This document shows positions 17,996 to 28,036 of a stretch of DNA of 64,000 bases, one piece after another (the stretch's first letter is position 1; the number at the start of each line of letters is the position of its first letter). The stretch covers positions 336,011 through 400,010 of the forward strand of contig NZ_FNHV01000003.1 in NCBI RefSeq assembly GCF_900103585.1. Reading direction: 5' to 3'. The notes under the pieces are model-generated. The model was given only the letters and a program-made list of their open reading frames with translations, searched no databases and had not been told where the DNA came from. This stretch comes from Streptomyces sp. cf386 (GTDB taxonomy: Bacteria > Actinomycetota > Actinomycetes > Streptomycetales > Streptomycetaceae). A program made the position numbers and the translations under genes.

Positions 17996-19702
17996 CTACA
18001 ACGGCACGATGTCCGGCGCCCCCAACCGCGCCGCGTCCGCCGTCAGGTCGTCCGGCTGTCGCTGCGACTCCCGCTCGGCCTCCACCCTCTTCTCGTAGTG
18101 CTGGATCTCGCGCTCGATGTGGTCCTTGTCCCAGCCCAGCACCGGCGCCATCAGCTCGGCCGCCTCGCGGGCGCACCGCGTCCCCCGGTCGAACGTCTCG
18201 ATCGAGATGCGCGTCCGCCGCGTCAGCACGTCGTCCAGATGCCGCGCCCCTTCGTGCGAGGCGGCGTACACGATCTCGGCGCGCAGATAGTCGTCGGCGG
18301 ACTGGAGCGGTTCGCCGAGCGCGGCATCCGCGGCGATGAGCTCGAGCACCTCCTCGGCCAGCGCCCCGTACCGGTTCAACAGGTGCTCCACCCGCACCAC
18401 ATGAATCCCTGTCCGCGCCGCGATCCGCGCCCGTGCGTTCCACAGCGCGCGGTACCCCTCGGCGCCCACCAGCGGAATGTCCTCCGTGACGCACTCGGCG
18501 ACCCGCATGTCGAGCCCGTGCACGGCCGCGTCCACCGCGTCCTTGGCCATCACCCGGTACGTCGTGTACTTGCCGCCGGCCACGACGACGAGCCCGGGCA
18601 CGGGGTGCGCCACGGTGTGCTCGCGCGACAGTTGGCTGGTGGCGTCCGACTCGCCGGCGAGCAGGGGCCGCAGTCCGGCGTACACACCCTCCACGTCGTC
18701 GCGGGTCAGGGGCACCGCGAGCACCGAGTTCACGTGTTCCAGCAGGTAGTCGATGTCGGCGCTGGACGCTGCAGGGTGGGCCTTGTCGAGGTCCCAGTCG
18801 GTGTCGGTCGTGCCGACGATCCAGTGCCGGCCCCAGGGGATGACGAACAGCACGGACTTCTCGGTGCGCAGGATCAGGCCCGTCGTGGAGTGGATGCGGT
18901 CCTTGGGGACGACCAGGTGGATGCCCTTGGAGGCGCGGACGTGGAACTGCCCGCGCTCCCCCACCATCGACTGGGTGTCGTCGGTCCACACACCGGTGGC
19001 GTTGACGATCTGCTGGGCGCGGATCTCGTACTCCCCGCCCCCCTCGACGTCCTGCACCCGGGCCCCGACGACGCGTTCGCCCTCGCGCAGGAACCCGGTC
19101 ACGCGCGCGCGGTTGGCGACCTTCGCGCCGTAGGCCGCAGCCGTACGGACGAGGGTGGCCACATAGCGTGCGTCGTCCATCTGCGCGTCGTAGTACTGCA
19201 GGGCACCGACCAGCGCCTCCTTCTTCAGGGCGGGGGCGACCTGAAGGGCGTGGCGGCGGCTCAGGTGGCGGTGCAGGGGCAGGCCCCGGCCATGGGTGCG
19301 GGCCATCGACATCGCGTCGTAGAGCAGGACACCGCACCCCGCGTAGAGCCGCTCCCAGCCCTTGTACTGCAGGGGATACAGAAAGGGGACCGGCTTCACC
19401 AGATGGGGAGCCAGCCGCTCCAGCAGGAGCCCGCGCTCCTTCAGCGCCTCCCGTACGAGTGCGAAGTCGAGCATCTCCAGATAGCGCAGGCCGCCATGGA
19501 TCAGCTTGCTGGACCTGCTGGATGTGCCCGAGGCCCAGTCACGGGCCTCGACCAAGCCGGTGGACAGTCCTCGGGTCGCCGCGTCGAGGGCGGTGCCCGC
19601 GCCCACGACGCCACCGCCCACGACCAGTAGGTCCAGCTCGCGCTCGGCCATTGCCGCCAGTGACTCGGCGCGCTCCGCCGGCCCCAGTGTCGCTGTCCTC
19701 AC
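17996..19702 (-). CDS. glpD: Aerobic glycerol-3-phosphate dehydrogenase
   Basis: 568 residues, the usual length for GlpD. The N-terminal FAD motif DLLVVGGGVVGAGTALD and the block SSRSSKLIHGGLRYLE are diagnostic. The C-terminal helical cap (AEIVYAASHEGARHLDDVL, RTRISIE) is also present. It oxidises glycerol-3-phosphate to dihydroxyacetone phosphate and passes electrons to the quinone pool at the membrane. The GTG start is preceded by GGGAGG. No glycerol kinase or facilitator gene is adjacent here. Confidence 0.93.
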   Translation of the reverse strand: MRTATLGPAERAESLAAMAERELDLLVVGGGVVGAGTALDAATRGLSTGLVEARDWASGTSSRSSKLIHGGLRYLEMLDFALVREALKERGLLLERLAPHLVKPVPFLYPLQYKGWERLYAGCGVLLYDAMSMARTHGRGLPLHRHLSRRHALQVAPALKKEALVGALQYYDAQMDDARYVATLVRTAAAYGAKVANRARVTGFLREGERVVGARVQDVEGGGEYEIRAQQIVNATGVWTDDTQSMVGERGQFHVRASKGIHLVVPKDRIHSTTGLILRTEKSVLFVIPWGRHWIVGTTDTDWDLDKAHPAASSADIDYLLEHVNSVLAVPLTRDDVEGVYAGLRPLLAGESDATSQLSREHTVAHPVPGLVVVAGGKYTTYRVMAKDAVDAAVHGLDMRVAECVTEDIPLVGAEGYRALWNARARIAARTGIHVVRVEHLLNRYGALAEEVLELIAADAALGEPLQSADDYLRAEIVYAASHEGARHLDDVLTRRTRISIETFDRGTRCAREAAELMAPVLGWDKDHIEREIQHYEKRVEAERESQRQPDDLTADAARLGAPDIVPL

Positions 19703-19964
19703 CGCTGCCTCCCGCTCATCGGTCGCGTAGGCCGCACCCGTCGGGCGAAGCCCGGTTCGTACCCCCCATTCCCAAATTCTGACCGGGTTGCCCGACTTCA
19801 GCCACTACTCACCCCCAGCCTGTGGACAACACACAAGGAAACGCGATCATTCAATCCAGCAAATCGGTCATATTTACTCCTAGTCTGACATTGCGCCCCC
19901 TCGTTCTGTCCACAGCGCTTGCGCACCTGCCCCGCTTCGGTTATTGGGAAGGACGGCCTACGCC

Positions 19965-21173
19965 ATGCCCTCAGATCTCGCCGTCATCGGACTGGGCCCA
20001 TACGGCCTGCCGCTGGCCAAGGCCGCCGTCGCCGCCGGCATCCCCACGCTCGGTTACCGGACCGGACCCGATTCCGCCTCCCTCAGCCCCGCCGAACTGC
20101 GCCGGATGCTCTCGGGGGGCTTCCGGCACGCCACCAGCCCCGCCGAGCTCGGCCGCGTACGCACCGCCGTCATCTGCCCGCCGACCCCGCAGGGCGCGGA
20201 CGGCGGGCTCGATCTGAGCCAGATGGAGACGGCCGCCCGCACCCTGGCCGAAAGGCTGCGCCCGCACACCACCGTCATCCTGGAGTCGCCCGTCCCCCCG
20301 GGCACCACCGAGAACGTCCTGCGCCCGCTCCTCGAAGAGGGCTCGGGACTGCGCGCAGGCCGCGACTTCCACCTGGCCTACTCCCCCAGCCGCGTCGACC
20401 CCGGCAACCGCGACTTCACGCCCGCCAACACCCCCAAGGTCATCGGCGGCCTCACCCCTGCGTGCACCGAGTCGGCGGCCGCCTTCTACGGCCGTCTCAC
20501 AGACAAGGTGGTACGCGCGCGTGGCGTGCGCGAGGCAGAGACCGTGCAGGTGCTGGAGACCAACTTCCGGCACGTCAACATCGCCCTCGTCAACGAAATG
20601 GCCGTCCTCTGCCACGACTTGGGCATCGACGTGTGGGACGTCATCCGCTGCGCGGAGACCAAGCCGTTCGGCTTCCAGGCCTTCCGCCCCGGCCCCGGCG
20701 TCGGCGGCCACGCCGTCCCGCAGGACCTCACCGGCCCCGCCGGCCGCACCCTGCGCATGGTCGAGCTGGCCCAGCAGGTCAACGGCCAGATGCCCCGCTA
20801 CGTCATCCAGCGCGCCGCCACGCTCCTCAACGAGCACGGCAAGTCCGTGCGCGGCGCCCGCATCCTCCTCCTCGGCGTCACCTACAAGCCCGATGTCGCC
20901 GACCAGCAGTCCACGCCCGCCCACGAGGTTGCGACCCGCCTGCTGGAGCTGGGCGCCTGCATCAGCTTCCACGACCCCCACGTCGCCTCCTGGAGCGTCC
21001 TGGACCGCCCGGTACCGCGCGCGGACGCGCTGTACGAGGCGGTCGCGGAGGCCGACCTGACGATCCTGCTTCAGCAGCATCGGACGTATGACTTGCAGGG
21101 GCTGTCGGTGAAGGCGCAGCTGTTGCTGGACACGCGGGGGGCGGCGCCTACGGGGGCGGCGCATCGGTTGTGA
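19965..21173 (+). CDS. UDP-glucose/UDP-ManNAc dehydrogenase-family protein lacking the catalytic cysteine
   Basis: 402 residues with the three expected parts: N-terminal NAD-binding domain (AVIGLGPYGLPLAKAA), helical central domain (ETNFRHVNIALVNEMAVLC) and C-terminal UDP-binding domain (LLGVTYKPDVADQQSTPA). The nucleophile motif normally read as GGHCIP is GGHAVP, with Ala250 in place of Cys. The SPER motif is SPSR (Ser142 for the conserved Glu). Four-electron oxidation of a UDP-sugar needs that cysteine, so the canonical reaction is doubtful. It may be a one-step dehydrogenase, a binding protein or a dead enzyme. The ATG follows GGAAGGA by 11 bases. It is divergent from glpD. Confidence 0.8.
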   Translation: MPSDLAVIGLGPYGLPLAKAAVAAGIPTLGYRTGPDSASLSPAELRRMLSGGFRHATSPAELGRVRTAVICPPTPQGADGGLDLSQMETAARTLAERLRPHTTVILESPVPPGTTENVLRPLLEEGSGLRAGRDFHLAYSPSRVDPGNRDFTPANTPKVIGGLTPACTESAAAFYGRLTDKVVRARGVREAETVQVLETNFRHVNIALVNEMAVLCHDLGIDVWDVIRCAETKPFGFQAFRPGPGVGGHAVPQDLTGPAGRTLRMVELAQQVNGQMPRYVIQRAATLLNEHGKSVRGARILLLGVTYKPDVADQQSTPAHEVATRLLELGACISFHDPHVASWSVLDRPVPRADALYEAVAEADLTILLQQHRTYDLQGLSVKAQLLLDTRGAAPTGAAHRL

Positions 21174-21673
21174 ACGGGGGCGCGTGGGGTGCGTGAGCCT
21201 CCGGGGTTGGTGCCGTGGGGCATTCTGCGCCGGTACCGTGTGGAGCAGGTGGAGCCCATGCAGCGGGTAATGCAGCACTGCGAAGGCTCCTGGGAACTGA
21301 TCGGAGTGTGCCCCTACTTCTCTTGGGGGCGGCCGCTCACCAGCCGTAAATCCACAAGATGCACCTCCTCCGGAACTTCACCAGCCGAAGCCAAGTGCGA
21401 TCCCAGCGGGTGGGCTTGCGGTGACGGCCCATGGGCGCGTCCCCTTCCACGATGCCGCCCATTGACCCGGTAGGCGGTCCGTCTGGAGCTCGGGCCGGGC
21501 CCCGAGGGCCGGGGTCCGGAACATCTCCTTGGAAGGGGGCGCCCCGGAGAACGGGACGCCGATCACGGGCACTACCGACTCCCTACGCCCGTTCGGCCCG
21601 CATTCGCCCCAAACGCAACCACGCGCCCCCTCCGGCACAACACGCCCCCGCCCAAGCCCACTTGGGCACGCAA
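21174..21673. other. 500-bp region without a supported gene
   Basis: No open frame here has a Streptomyces-like codon pattern together with a ribosome-binding site. The base composition is less GC-rich around 21240-21420 than in the flanking genes. Small frames on both strands are not recognisable. A decayed gene or an undetected small RNA cannot be excluded. Confidence 0.4.
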
Positions 21674-21709
21674 AAGGGCCGGTCACCCCACCCGGAGTGA
21701 CCGGCCCTT
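21674..21709 (-). terminator. Intrinsic terminator downstream of guaB3
   Basis: A perfect 13-bp inverted repeat (AAGGGCCGGTCAC and its complement at 21697-21709) has a 10-nt loop. It lies 45 bp past the guaB3 stop in the direction of transcription. Confidence 0.85.
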
Positions 21710-21754
21710 CCCTGACGTAGACGACGCAGACGCAGCGGCGTAGCCGCGTAACGC

Positions 21755-22879
21755 CTACCGCATGTGCTGCGAGTCCGCGACCGTCACCTCGACCCGCTGG
21801 AACTCCTTCAGCTCGCTGTACCCGGTCGTGGCCATGGCCCGCCGCAGGGCTCCGAAGAAGTTCATCGAGCCGTCGGGAGTGTGCGACGGACCCGTCAGCA
21901 CCTCCTCGATCGTGCCGACCGTGCCCAGGTCGACCTTCTTGCCGCGCGGCAGATCCTCGTTGACCGCCTCCATGCCCCAGTGGTTCCCCTTGCCCGGCGC
22001 ATCCGTGGCGCGGGCGAGCGGGGAGCCCATCATGATGGCGTCCGCGCCGCAGGCGATCGCCTTGGGCAGGTCGCCGGACCAGCCGACGCCGCCGTCCGCG
22101 ATCACGTGCACGTACCGGCCGCCGGACTCGTCCATGTAGTCCCGGCGGGCCGCCGCCACGTCCGCGACCGCCGTGGCCATCGGGACCCGGATGCCGAGGA
22201 CGTTGCGCGTGGTGTGCGCGGCGCCGCCGCCGAAGCCGACCAGGACGCCCGCCGCGCCGGTGCGCATCAGGTGCAGGGCGGCGGTGTACGTGGCGCAGCC
22301 GCCGACGATCACCGGGACGTCGAGCTCGTAGATGAACTGCTTCAGGTTCAGCGGCTCGTGCGAGGACGAGACGTGCTCCGCCGAGACCGTGGTGCCGCGG
22401 ATGACGAAGATGTCCACGCCCGCGTCGACGACCGCCTTGGAGAACTGGGCCGTGCGCTGCGGGGAGAGCGCCGCCGCGGTGACCACGCCCGAGTCGCGCA
22501 CCTCCTTGATGCGCTGCCCGATCAGCTCCTCCTTGATGGGAGCGGCGTAGATCTCCTGGAGGCGGCGCGTGGCGGCCTCGGTGGGCAGTCCGGCGATCTC
22601 GTCGAGCAGCGGCTGCGGGTCCTCGTACCGCGTCCACAGGCCTTCGAGGTTCAGCACGCCGAGGCCGCCGAGCTCGCCGATGCGGATCGCGGTGGCCGGA
22701 GAGACGACCGAGTCCATGGGGGCGGCCAGGAAGGGCAGCTCGAAGCGGTAGGCGTCGATCTGCCAGGCGATCGAGACCTCCTTCGGGTCCCGCGTACGGC
22801 GGCTGGGGACGACGGCGATGTCGTCGAAGGCGTACGCCCGGCGGCCGCGCTTGCCGCGCCCGATCTCGATCTCAGTCAC
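21755..22879 (-). CDS. guaB3: GuaB3-family IMP dehydrogenase/GMP reductase paralogue
   Basis: 374 residues, an (alpha/beta)8 barrel without the CBS pair found in true IMP dehydrogenase. The phosphate-binding block VIADGGVGWSGDLPKAI and the C-terminal HTPDGSMNFFGALRRAM are typical of the GuaB3 branch. At the catalytic loop the usual GxGxGSICTTR reads GFGGGAAHTTR, so the nucleophilic cysteine is His. Cyanobacterial GuaB3 has been reported to reduce GMP to IMP, but actinobacterial members are poorly defined. It sits directly downstream of guaB but is separated from it by a strong terminator. Confidence 0.85.
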   Translation of the reverse strand: MTEIEIGRGKRGRRAYAFDDIAVVPSRRTRDPKEVSIAWQIDAYRFELPFLAAPMDSVVSPATAIRIGELGGLGVLNLEGLWTRYEDPQPLLDEIAGLPTEAATRRLQEIYAAPIKEELIGQRIKEVRDSGVVTAAALSPQRTAQFSKAVVDAGVDIFVIRGTTVSAEHVSSSHEPLNLKQFIYELDVPVIVGGCATYTAALHLMRTGAAGVLVGFGGGAAHTTRNVLGIRVPMATAVADVAAARRDYMDESGGRYVHVIADGGVGWSGDLPKAIACGADAIMMGSPLARATDAPGKGNHWGMEAVNEDLPRGKKVDLGTVGTIEEVLTGPSHTPDGSMNFFGALRRAMATTGYSELKEFQRVEVTVADSQHMR

Positions 22880-22936
22880 GTCTGTGGCCTTTCCCTGATG
22901 CGTTCAGCGTCTTCCAGTATCGCCGACGGGCACGGC

Positions 22937-22969
22937 AAGGGCGGCCCCGGTGCTTCCGGGGCCGCCCTT
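22937..22969 (-). terminator. Intrinsic terminator between guaB and guaB3
   Basis: A perfect 14-bp GC-rich stem (AAGGGCGGCCCCGG and complement at 22956-22969) has a 5-nt loop. It lies just beyond the guaB stop, so guaB3 probably has its own promoter or receives only read-through. Confidence 0.88.
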
Positions 22970-22984
22970 CGCGATGCCTGGCGA

Positions 22985-24532
<1,548 letters not shown>

Positions 24533-24656
24533 CTAACGGGAAGCAGGGCTCGCAAATTCCACGGTTCTGGCCCACCCCGGGCTTCGTATGTTCGTACGGA
24601 ACCGGGGTGAGGCCTGTTCACTTGGGGGCGCACTCAAGGGAGCGCTAGGGGGAGCG

Positions 24657-25334
24657 CTACTGCTCCGCCAGCGCCCGCAGCCTGCTCAGCGCCCTGTGCT
24701 GGGCAACCCGGACCGCACCGGGTGACATTCCCAACATCTGACCCGTCTCTTCCGCGGTCAACCCCACCGCGATCCTCAGCAGCAACAGCTCCCGCTGGTT
24801 CTCGGGGAGGTTGGCCAGCAGCTTCTTTGCCCACTCGGCGTCGCTGCTCAGCAACGCCCTCTCCTCCGGGCCGAGGGAGTCGTCCGGGCGTTCCGGCATC
24901 TCGTCGGACGGAACCGCCGTCGAGCCGGGGTGTCGCATCGCCGCCCGCTGCAGGTCGGCCACCTTGTGCGCGGCGATCGCGAAGACGAACGCCTCGAAGG
25001 GGCGGCCGGTGTCCCGGTAGCGCGGCAGCGCGAGCAGGACGGCGACGCAGACCTCCTGCGCGAGGTCCTCCACGAAGTGCCGCGCGTCGCCCGGCAGGCG
25101 GGACAGCCGGGTGCGGCAGTAGCGCAGCGCCAGGGGGTGGACGTGGGCGAGCAGGTCGTGTGTGGCCTGCTCGTCTCCGTCGACGGCGCGATGGACGAGT
25201 GCACCGATCGCCCCTGCGGCACTCGCCGCCTCGTCGTCGCGCATCGGTCCATGGTGCCTTGCGGCCGTAAGGTCCGTGGCATCGCGCCCGTTGTTGTGCA
25301 CCGAAGCGTTATGAGCAAGTGCGCCGGAACTCAT
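24657..25334 (-). CDS. shbA: ECF-type RNA polymerase sigma factor ShbA
   Basis: 225 residues from an ATG preceded by GGGAGGG eight bases upstream; later in-frame ATGs lack such a site. Region 2 ([20 protein letters not shown] through [16 protein letters not shown]) and region 4 ([23 protein letters not shown] then [17 protein letters not shown]) are clear. The location next to bldM and guaB matches ShbA, which in Streptomyces griseus drives transcription of the principal sigma gene hrdB. The assignment rests on sequence class plus neighbourhood. No anti-sigma gene is adjacent. Confidence 0.85.
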   Translation of the reverse strand: MSSGALAHNASVHNNGRDATDLTAARHHGPMRDDEAASAAGAIGALVHRAVDGDEQATHDLLAHVHPLALRYCRTRLSRLPGDARHFVEDLAQEVCVAVLLALPRYRDTGRPFEAFVFAIAAHKVADLQRAAMRHPGSTAVPSDEMPERPDDSLGPEERALLSSDAEWAKKLLANLPENQRELLLLRIAVGLTAEETGQMLGMSPGAVRVAQHRALSRLRALAEQ

Positions 25335-25562
25335 CCCCTGCGCCCTCCCCTTCCGCTCGACCGACTCGTCCCCGAGAGACTCCACATCTCAAGGATGCGG
25401 CATCCGCGCCGAAACGAGCACCGGGCACCGACAGAGCCACTTGGCCGACCTGGCACCCGCGCCCCCAAAGGGGCGCGGGCCGAGACATCATGCGGCTCCG
25501 CCGCGTGGGCGCGACCAGCCACAAACGACCCGCACACAGCAACGGCCCACAGGACCGAGCTC

Positions 25563-26174
25563 TCAGCGAACCAGACCCCACCGGAATCCGAGCGCCACGG
25601 CGTGCGCCCGGTCCGACGCACCGAGCTTCTTGAACAACCGCCGGGCATGCGTCTTCACGGTGTCCTCGGACAGGAACAGCTCCCGACCGATCTCGGCGTT
25701 CGAGCGGCCGTGGCTCATACCCTCGAGCACCTGGATCTCACGCGCCGTAAGCGTCGGCGCCGCACCCATCTCGGCGGACCGCAGCCGCCGCGGGGCCAGT
25801 CGCCAGGTCGGATCGGCAAGGGCCTGCGTGACGGTCGCCCGCAGCTCCGCTCGCGAGGCGTCCTTGTGAAGGTAGCCCCGCGCGCCCGCGGCGACCGCGA
25901 GGGCCACGCCGTCCAGGTCCTCGGCGACGGTGAGCATGATGATGCGCGCACCGGGGTCGGCGGACAGCAGCCGCCGTACGGTCTCGACGCCGCCCAGACC
26001 GGGCATGCGTACGTCCATCAGGATCAGGTCCGAGCGGTCGGCGCCCCAGCGGCGGAGGACTTCCTCGCCGTTGGCCGCCGTCGTCACGCGCTCGACACCG
26101 GGCACGGTCGCGACCGCGCGGCGGAGCGCCTCTCGGGCAAGCGGGGAGTCGTCGCAGACGAGGACGGATGTCAT
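25563..26174 (-). CDS. bldM: Atypical orphan response regulator BldM
   Basis: 203 residues, the known BldM length. The N-terminal receiver domain has Asp8/Asp9, Asp54 (LILMDVRMPG) and the conserved Lys in YLHKD; a LuxR-type HTH (LTAREIQVLEGMSHGRSNAEI then DTVKTHARRLFKKL) forms the C-terminus. BldM is required for aerial hyphae and spores, works without phosphorylation of Asp54, and binds as a homodimer or as a heterodimer with WhiI. GGAGGG five bases before the ATG fixes the start. No histidine kinase gene is adjacent, as expected for an orphan regulator. Confidence 0.95.
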   Translation of the reverse strand: MTSVLVCDDSPLAREALRRAVATVPGVERVTTAANGEEVLRRWGADRSDLILMDVRMPGLGGVETVRRLLSADPGARIIMLTVAEDLDGVALAVAAGARGYLHKDASRAELRATVTQALADPTWRLAPRRLRSAEMGAAPTLTAREIQVLEGMSHGRSNAEIGRELFLSEDTVKTHARRLFKKLGASDRAHAVALGFRWGLVR

Positions 26175-26555
26175 GGCCGCCCTCCGCAGCTGATGCACGT
26201 CACCTTGAGCCTCCAGGCTGGTACGAAATCGTCACCTGTGCGGTCGACCGTCTCGGACGCCTGCCCGAGCGTGTATTCCTTCGACCGCCTCCGCCCTCTC
26301 AACGACGGTCACTCGAAAGAGTTACGGGGCCGTGTGCCATCTTCGGCACTCTACGTGAGGGGGCGGACACGGTGCAGACATGCACGACGGACCCACAACG
26401 TTTCATCACAACCCATGCCCCATTCAGCCCTTTTTCTTCCCATTTGTTGGCGTCTGAGGCTAGATTCGCAATGAGTCATATTTTCATCTCCTTAGATCGT
26501 AGATGTACGGTCGTGGACACCGTATCCGCCCAGAACGGCTACAAGGGGTCACGCA
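26175..26555. promoter_or_regulatory. Divergent bldM-whiD regulatory region
   Basis: 381 bp without a gene, noticeably richer in A/T between about 26390 and 26500 than the flanks. It must hold the promoters of both developmental genes. Two GACAC sequences (26366-26370 and 26516-26520) match the core bound by the sporulation regulator WhiA. The second lies 36 bp upstream of the whiD start. A TGAGTCA palindrome core lies at about 26472. No sigma-70-like promoter could be placed confidently. Confidence 0.5.
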
Positions 26556-26885
26556 ATGGCAGATTTCTCCCGCCTTCCCGGACCGAACGCGGACCTGTGG
26601 GACTGGCAGCTCCTGGCCGCCTGTCGCGGGGTGGACAGCTCGCTCTTCTTTCATCCGGAGGGTGAGCGCGGTGCGGCCCGGAGCGCTCGTGAGAACTCGG
26701 CCAAGGAGGTCTGCATGAGGTGCCCGGTGCGCGCGCAGTGCGCGGCGCACGCGCTGGCGGTTCGCGAACCGTACGGCGTCTGGGGCGGCCTGACCGAGGA
26801 CGAGCGCGAGGAGCTCATGGGGCGGGCGCGCAACCGGCTGGTCGCGGCTGCGACGGCCGGCGGGGAGCCCGCCTCCCACAACTGA
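26556..26885 (+). CDS. whiD: WhiB-like iron-sulfur protein WhiD
   Basis: 109 residues. The four cluster ligands Cys23, Cys53, Cys56 and Cys62 (CRG, CMRC, QC) and the GVWGG beta-turn are present, followed by a basic C-terminal helix. The N-terminal MADFSRLPGPNADLWDWQLL and the position beside bldM identify WhiD, needed for late sporulation and septation. It carries a [4Fe-4S] cluster that reacts with oxygen and nitric oxide and binds the principal sigma factor. AAGGGG lies seven bases before the ATG. Confidence 0.93.
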   Translation: MADFSRLPGPNADLWDWQLLAACRGVDSSLFFHPEGERGAARSARENSAKEVCMRCPVRAQCAAHALAVREPYGVWGGLTEDEREELMGRARNRLVAAATAGGEPASHN

Positions 26886-26932
26886 AGGAACGTTTCTTCA
26901 AGAGGGCACGCGCACGCGTACCCCCACGTTCG

Positions 26933-27838
26933 CTAGCGGGTGGCCGCGCGCGCCAGCTGCTCCAGCGTCACCGCCACGGCCGGCACCTGCGCCAGGTCGG
27001 GCAGGGTGAGCGCGACGATCTCCCGCCGGACCGCCGGCTCCAGCCGCACCATGCGCGCCCCCCGCGGCCGTACCGACTCGACGGCGAGCTGCGGCAGGAC
27101 GGCCACGCCCAGGCCGGCGCCCACCAGACCGACGACCGCCGGATAGTCATCGGTGGCGAAGTCGATACGGGGCGTGAAGCCGGCGCTCTCGCACACCTCG
27201 ATCAACTGGCCCCGGCAACGCGGGCATCCGGCGATCCACGGCTCGGCGGCGAGTTCCCCGATGGCGATGGAACCCGACGGCGCGGTGCGCGCGAGGCGGT
27301 GACGTTCGGGTACGAGGGCGACGAGCCGGTCGGTCAGCAGGGGGCGTACGACGAGGTCGTCCCACTCCCCTTCCTGGGCCGCACCCTCGTACCGGAAGGC
27401 AAGGGCCACGTCGTAGTCGCCCTCGCGCAGCAGCTCGACGGACTTCGGCGGCTCGGCCTCCTCCAGGGAGACGCGGGTGCCGGGGTGTGCGGCGCGCAGG
27501 GCGGCGAGGGCGGTCGGGACGAGGGTGGAGCTGCCGCTGGGGAAGGAGACGAGGCGGACGCGCCCGGCGCGCAGCCCGGCGATGGCGGCGACCTCCTCCT
27601 CGGCGGCGGTGAGTCCGGCGAGGATCCCGGCGGCGTGCCGCACCAGTGCCTCACCGGCCTGGGTCAGCCGCATCTCGCGACCGTTGCGGATCAGCAGGGG
27701 TGTGCCGACGGACGCCTCCAGGGCCTTCATCTGCTGGCTGACGGCGGGCTGGGTGCAGCCCAGCTCGCGCCCCGCCGCGGAGAACGAACCGGTGGCGGCG
27801 ACAGCGCGCAGCACACGGAGATGACGAGCCTCGATCAC
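26933..27838 (-). CDS. LysR-family transcriptional regulator
   Basis: 301 residues from a GTG (VIEARHLRVL), the normal LysR length. The N-terminal winged HTH (AVAATGSFSAAGRELGCTQPAVSQQMKALE) is followed by an effector-binding domain with the usual VRLVSFPSGSSTLVPTALA segment. No strong ribosome-binding site is visible. It is divergent from the short-chain dehydrogenase gene, which is its likely target. The intergenic region carries three copies of a 15-bp repeat. Confidence 0.88.
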   Translation of the reverse strand: MIEARHLRVLRAVAATGSFSAAGRELGCTQPAVSQQMKALEASVGTPLLIRNGREMRLTQAGEALVRHAAGILAGLTAAEEEVAAIAGLRAGRVRLVSFPSGSSTLVPTALAALRAAHPGTRVSLEEAEPPKSVELLREGDYDVALAFRYEGAAQEGEWDDLVVRPLLTDRLVALVPERHRLARTAPSGSIAIGELAAEPWIAGCPRCRGQLIEVCESAGFTPRIDFATDDYPAVVGLVGAGLGVAVLPQLAVESVRPRGARMVRLEPAVRREIVALTLPDLAQVPAVAVTLEQLARAATR

Positions 27839-27885
27839 GTCTTGAGCATAAGGCAGGCTTGGGGGCGCCCGGCATGTTCGGCGTC

Positions 27886-27930
27886 TGGCTTTGATGCATG
27901 TGGCTTTGATGCATGTGGCTTTGATGCGTG
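27886..27930. repeat. Three 15-bp direct repeats in LysR-SDR intergenic region
   Basis: TGGCTTTGATGCATG at 27886-27900 is repeated exactly at 27901-27915 and with one change (GCGTG end) at 27916-27930. Two of the copies contain the palindrome ATGCAT. The array is 48 bp upstream of the LysR start and about 107 bp upstream of the dehydrogenase start. The spacing of 1.5 helical turns suggests either regulator binding or slippage. Confidence 0.85.
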
Positions 27931-28036
27931 TGGCCGACAGGCGCTCGCAGGAGAGGTGTCTTCGCCAGGGCTTCACCGATCGGCGGGGCCTGTGCAGTAA
28001 GCGGATGTCCGCAGTCCGGGTCACTAATCTTGCGCC

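Noticed and set aside
21189..21473. 94-residue plus-strand frame downstream of the sugar dehydrogenase
   Set aside because: No ribosome-binding site, atypical codon use and no recognisable sequence.
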